Assembly (NCBI GenBank): GCA_902574225.1
Contig: CACGMO010000012.1
Span: forward strand, 1-64,000
Reading direction: 5' to 3'
Source: an uncultured Alphaproteobacteria bacterium
GTDB lineage: Bacteria > Pseudomonadota > Alphaproteobacteria > Rhodobacterales > Rhodobacteraceae
DNA: 64,000 nt
A program made the position numbers and the translations under genes. Below the pieces are notes generated by a model. That model was not told the origin of the DNA, searched no databases, and saw nothing but the letters and a program-made list of their open reading frames with translations. Of this stretch, positions 63,126 to 64,000 are shown piece after piece. Position 1 is the first letter of the stretch; every line of letters begins with the position of its first letter.

Positions 63126-63267
63126 TTGCTCGGTATTATATTAATGTTGCCCATTTAACACATAAGCAAACATTTTTAAAAAAAAAAAAATTATTTAAAA
63201 ATTTATTTCAAATAGGATTAATTTGCTGTATAAAGGATCTAGCTAGCTAAACGTAGGAGTTAACTTA

Positions 63268-63534
63268 ATGCGTATTTTAAAAATAATATCAACATTAGTG
63301 TTTGTAATGTCACTGGCGTTACCATCGTTCGCGCAGTCGCAGTCTTCATCATCATCATCCGCGGGAGCATCCAGCGGAAGTGCAGGCGCCGCAGGATCAT
63401 CAGCAGCTGCCTCTGGTGCAGCAGCAGGAGCCGCGGCAGCAACAGCCACGACAGTAGCAATAGCAGCAGCCGCAGTGGCAGCCGTTGTAATTGCATTGCA
63501 GACTTCGAGTTCGTCAACAACTTCAACTTCATAA
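63268..63534 (+). CDS. YjbE/GfcA-like Ala/Ser/Thr-rich secreted small protein
   Basis: 88 aa; signal peptide MRILKIISTLVFVMSLALPSFAQ, low-complexity Ser/Ala/Gly region, hydrophobic Ala/Val helix, Ser/Thr tail; SD GGAG upstream. Confidence 0.7.
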   Translation: MRILKIISTLVFVMSLALPSFAQSQSSSSSSAGASSGSAGAAGSSAAASGAAAGAAAATATTVAIAAAAVAAVVIALQTSSSSTTSTS

Positions 63535-63564
63535 CGAGTTGAATGACATTAAATCATTAGATTG

Positions 63565-63597
63565 AAAAAGGGGTCGTTTTCGTCCCCTTTTTTTTTT
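63565..63597 (+). terminator. Rho-independent terminator after the yjbE-like gene
   Basis: AAAAAGGGG-TCGTTTTCGT-CCCCTTTTTTTTTT: GGGG/CCCC stem with A/T extension and T-tract. Confidence 0.85.
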
Positions 63598-63830
63598 CTA
63601 TATTACTAGTAAAAGTCGTCTAGCATGTAACGCTTTTCAAATATAGTGCCTCTCAGATAAGTAAAGCGTGAGCAAATTAAAATCCAGATTTTAGTTTGGC
63701 TCCGTACCTCGAGTGGAGTTATTTTTGTTATCACTTTTCATATTTCTTCACTAAAAAGATATTTTTCAAGACTTTGCTAACCGAATAGCCACAATTTTTT
63801 ACCAAAACACGTGCTTAACTTTTTGTAAAC

Positions 63831-63998
63831 TTATATGAAAGTTTTGATAAAGCTTATTTTCAACGTTTCCATACCAGGATTATACTCCCATATATCTCCA
63901 CTTGACCTATGATCATAGCATAATGAGACCTTCCAATGGGAGTCTACGGTATATTCCAGCTCTAATCCTGACCGAAACATTAACCACCCTCCTAAATC
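63831..63998 (-). CDS. C-terminal fragment of a PagL-like acyloxyacyl hydrolase / lipid A 3-O-deacylase (5' truncated by window edge)
   Basis: Minus frame: DLGGWLMFRSGLELEYTVDSHWKVSLCYDHRSSGDIWEYNPGMETLKISFIKTFI*; H-x-S...NPG...terminal beta-strand as in PagL family. Confidence 0.55.
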   Translation of the reverse strand, partial: DLGGWLMFRSGLELEYTVDSHWKVSLCYDHRSSGDIWEYNPGMETLKISFIKTFI

Positions 63999-64000
63999 TT

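Noticed and set aside
63178-63190. A13 homopolymer upstream of the yjbE-like gene
   Set aside because: Surrounded by generic AT-rich sequence; no clear hairpin or motif to assign a function.
63243-63532. Two minus-strand ORFs (Ala- and Leu-rich) opposite the yjbE-like gene
   Set aside because: Shadow frames of a low-complexity gene; the plus frame has signal peptide, SD and terminator.

Overview
This 64 kb window is AT-rich, almost wholly coding bacterial chromosome. Gene content and order point to a streamlined alphaproteobacterium: F0 ATP synthase genes with atpF', the secA-PPIase-argJ-mutT run, sdhCDAB-mdh-sucCD-sucAB-lpd, DUF2794, TIGR02300 and ethylmalonyl-CoA (EMC) pathway genes. The taxonomic call is inference. 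Most of the window is housekeeping: dapA, smpB, gshB, rsmI, glnD, murJ, trpS, nfuA, rimI, a BMP-type nucleoside ABC transporter, a ~17.6 kb EMC/TCA block, tRNA-Ala(GGC), atpIBEF'F, polA, map, secA, argJ. The 3' end (about 57.6-64.0 kb) is a surface-polysaccharide region: WecA-like transferase, DUF1624 acyltransferase, UppS, YjbH, YjbF, a YjbE/GfcA-like Ala/Ser-rich secreted protein, and a PagL-like fragment. No CRISPR array, rRNA, transposase or prophage was seen. The best leads are: (1) tsaB split by a frameshift exactly at a 10-T homopolymer; (2) a perfect 12+12 bp inverted repeat with 40 bp arm periodicity upstream of the DUF1624-uppS-yjbHF operon; (3) a palindrome overlapping the BMP transporter promoter; (4) DUF2794 starting 8 nt after the tRNA-Ala CCA end; (5) nearly all convergent gene pairs abutting or overlapping, including map/secA, where the SecA zinc-motif codons lie in the overlap. 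I did not find a clearly new multi-gene system. The polysaccharide locus with its inverted repeat is the closest candidate.
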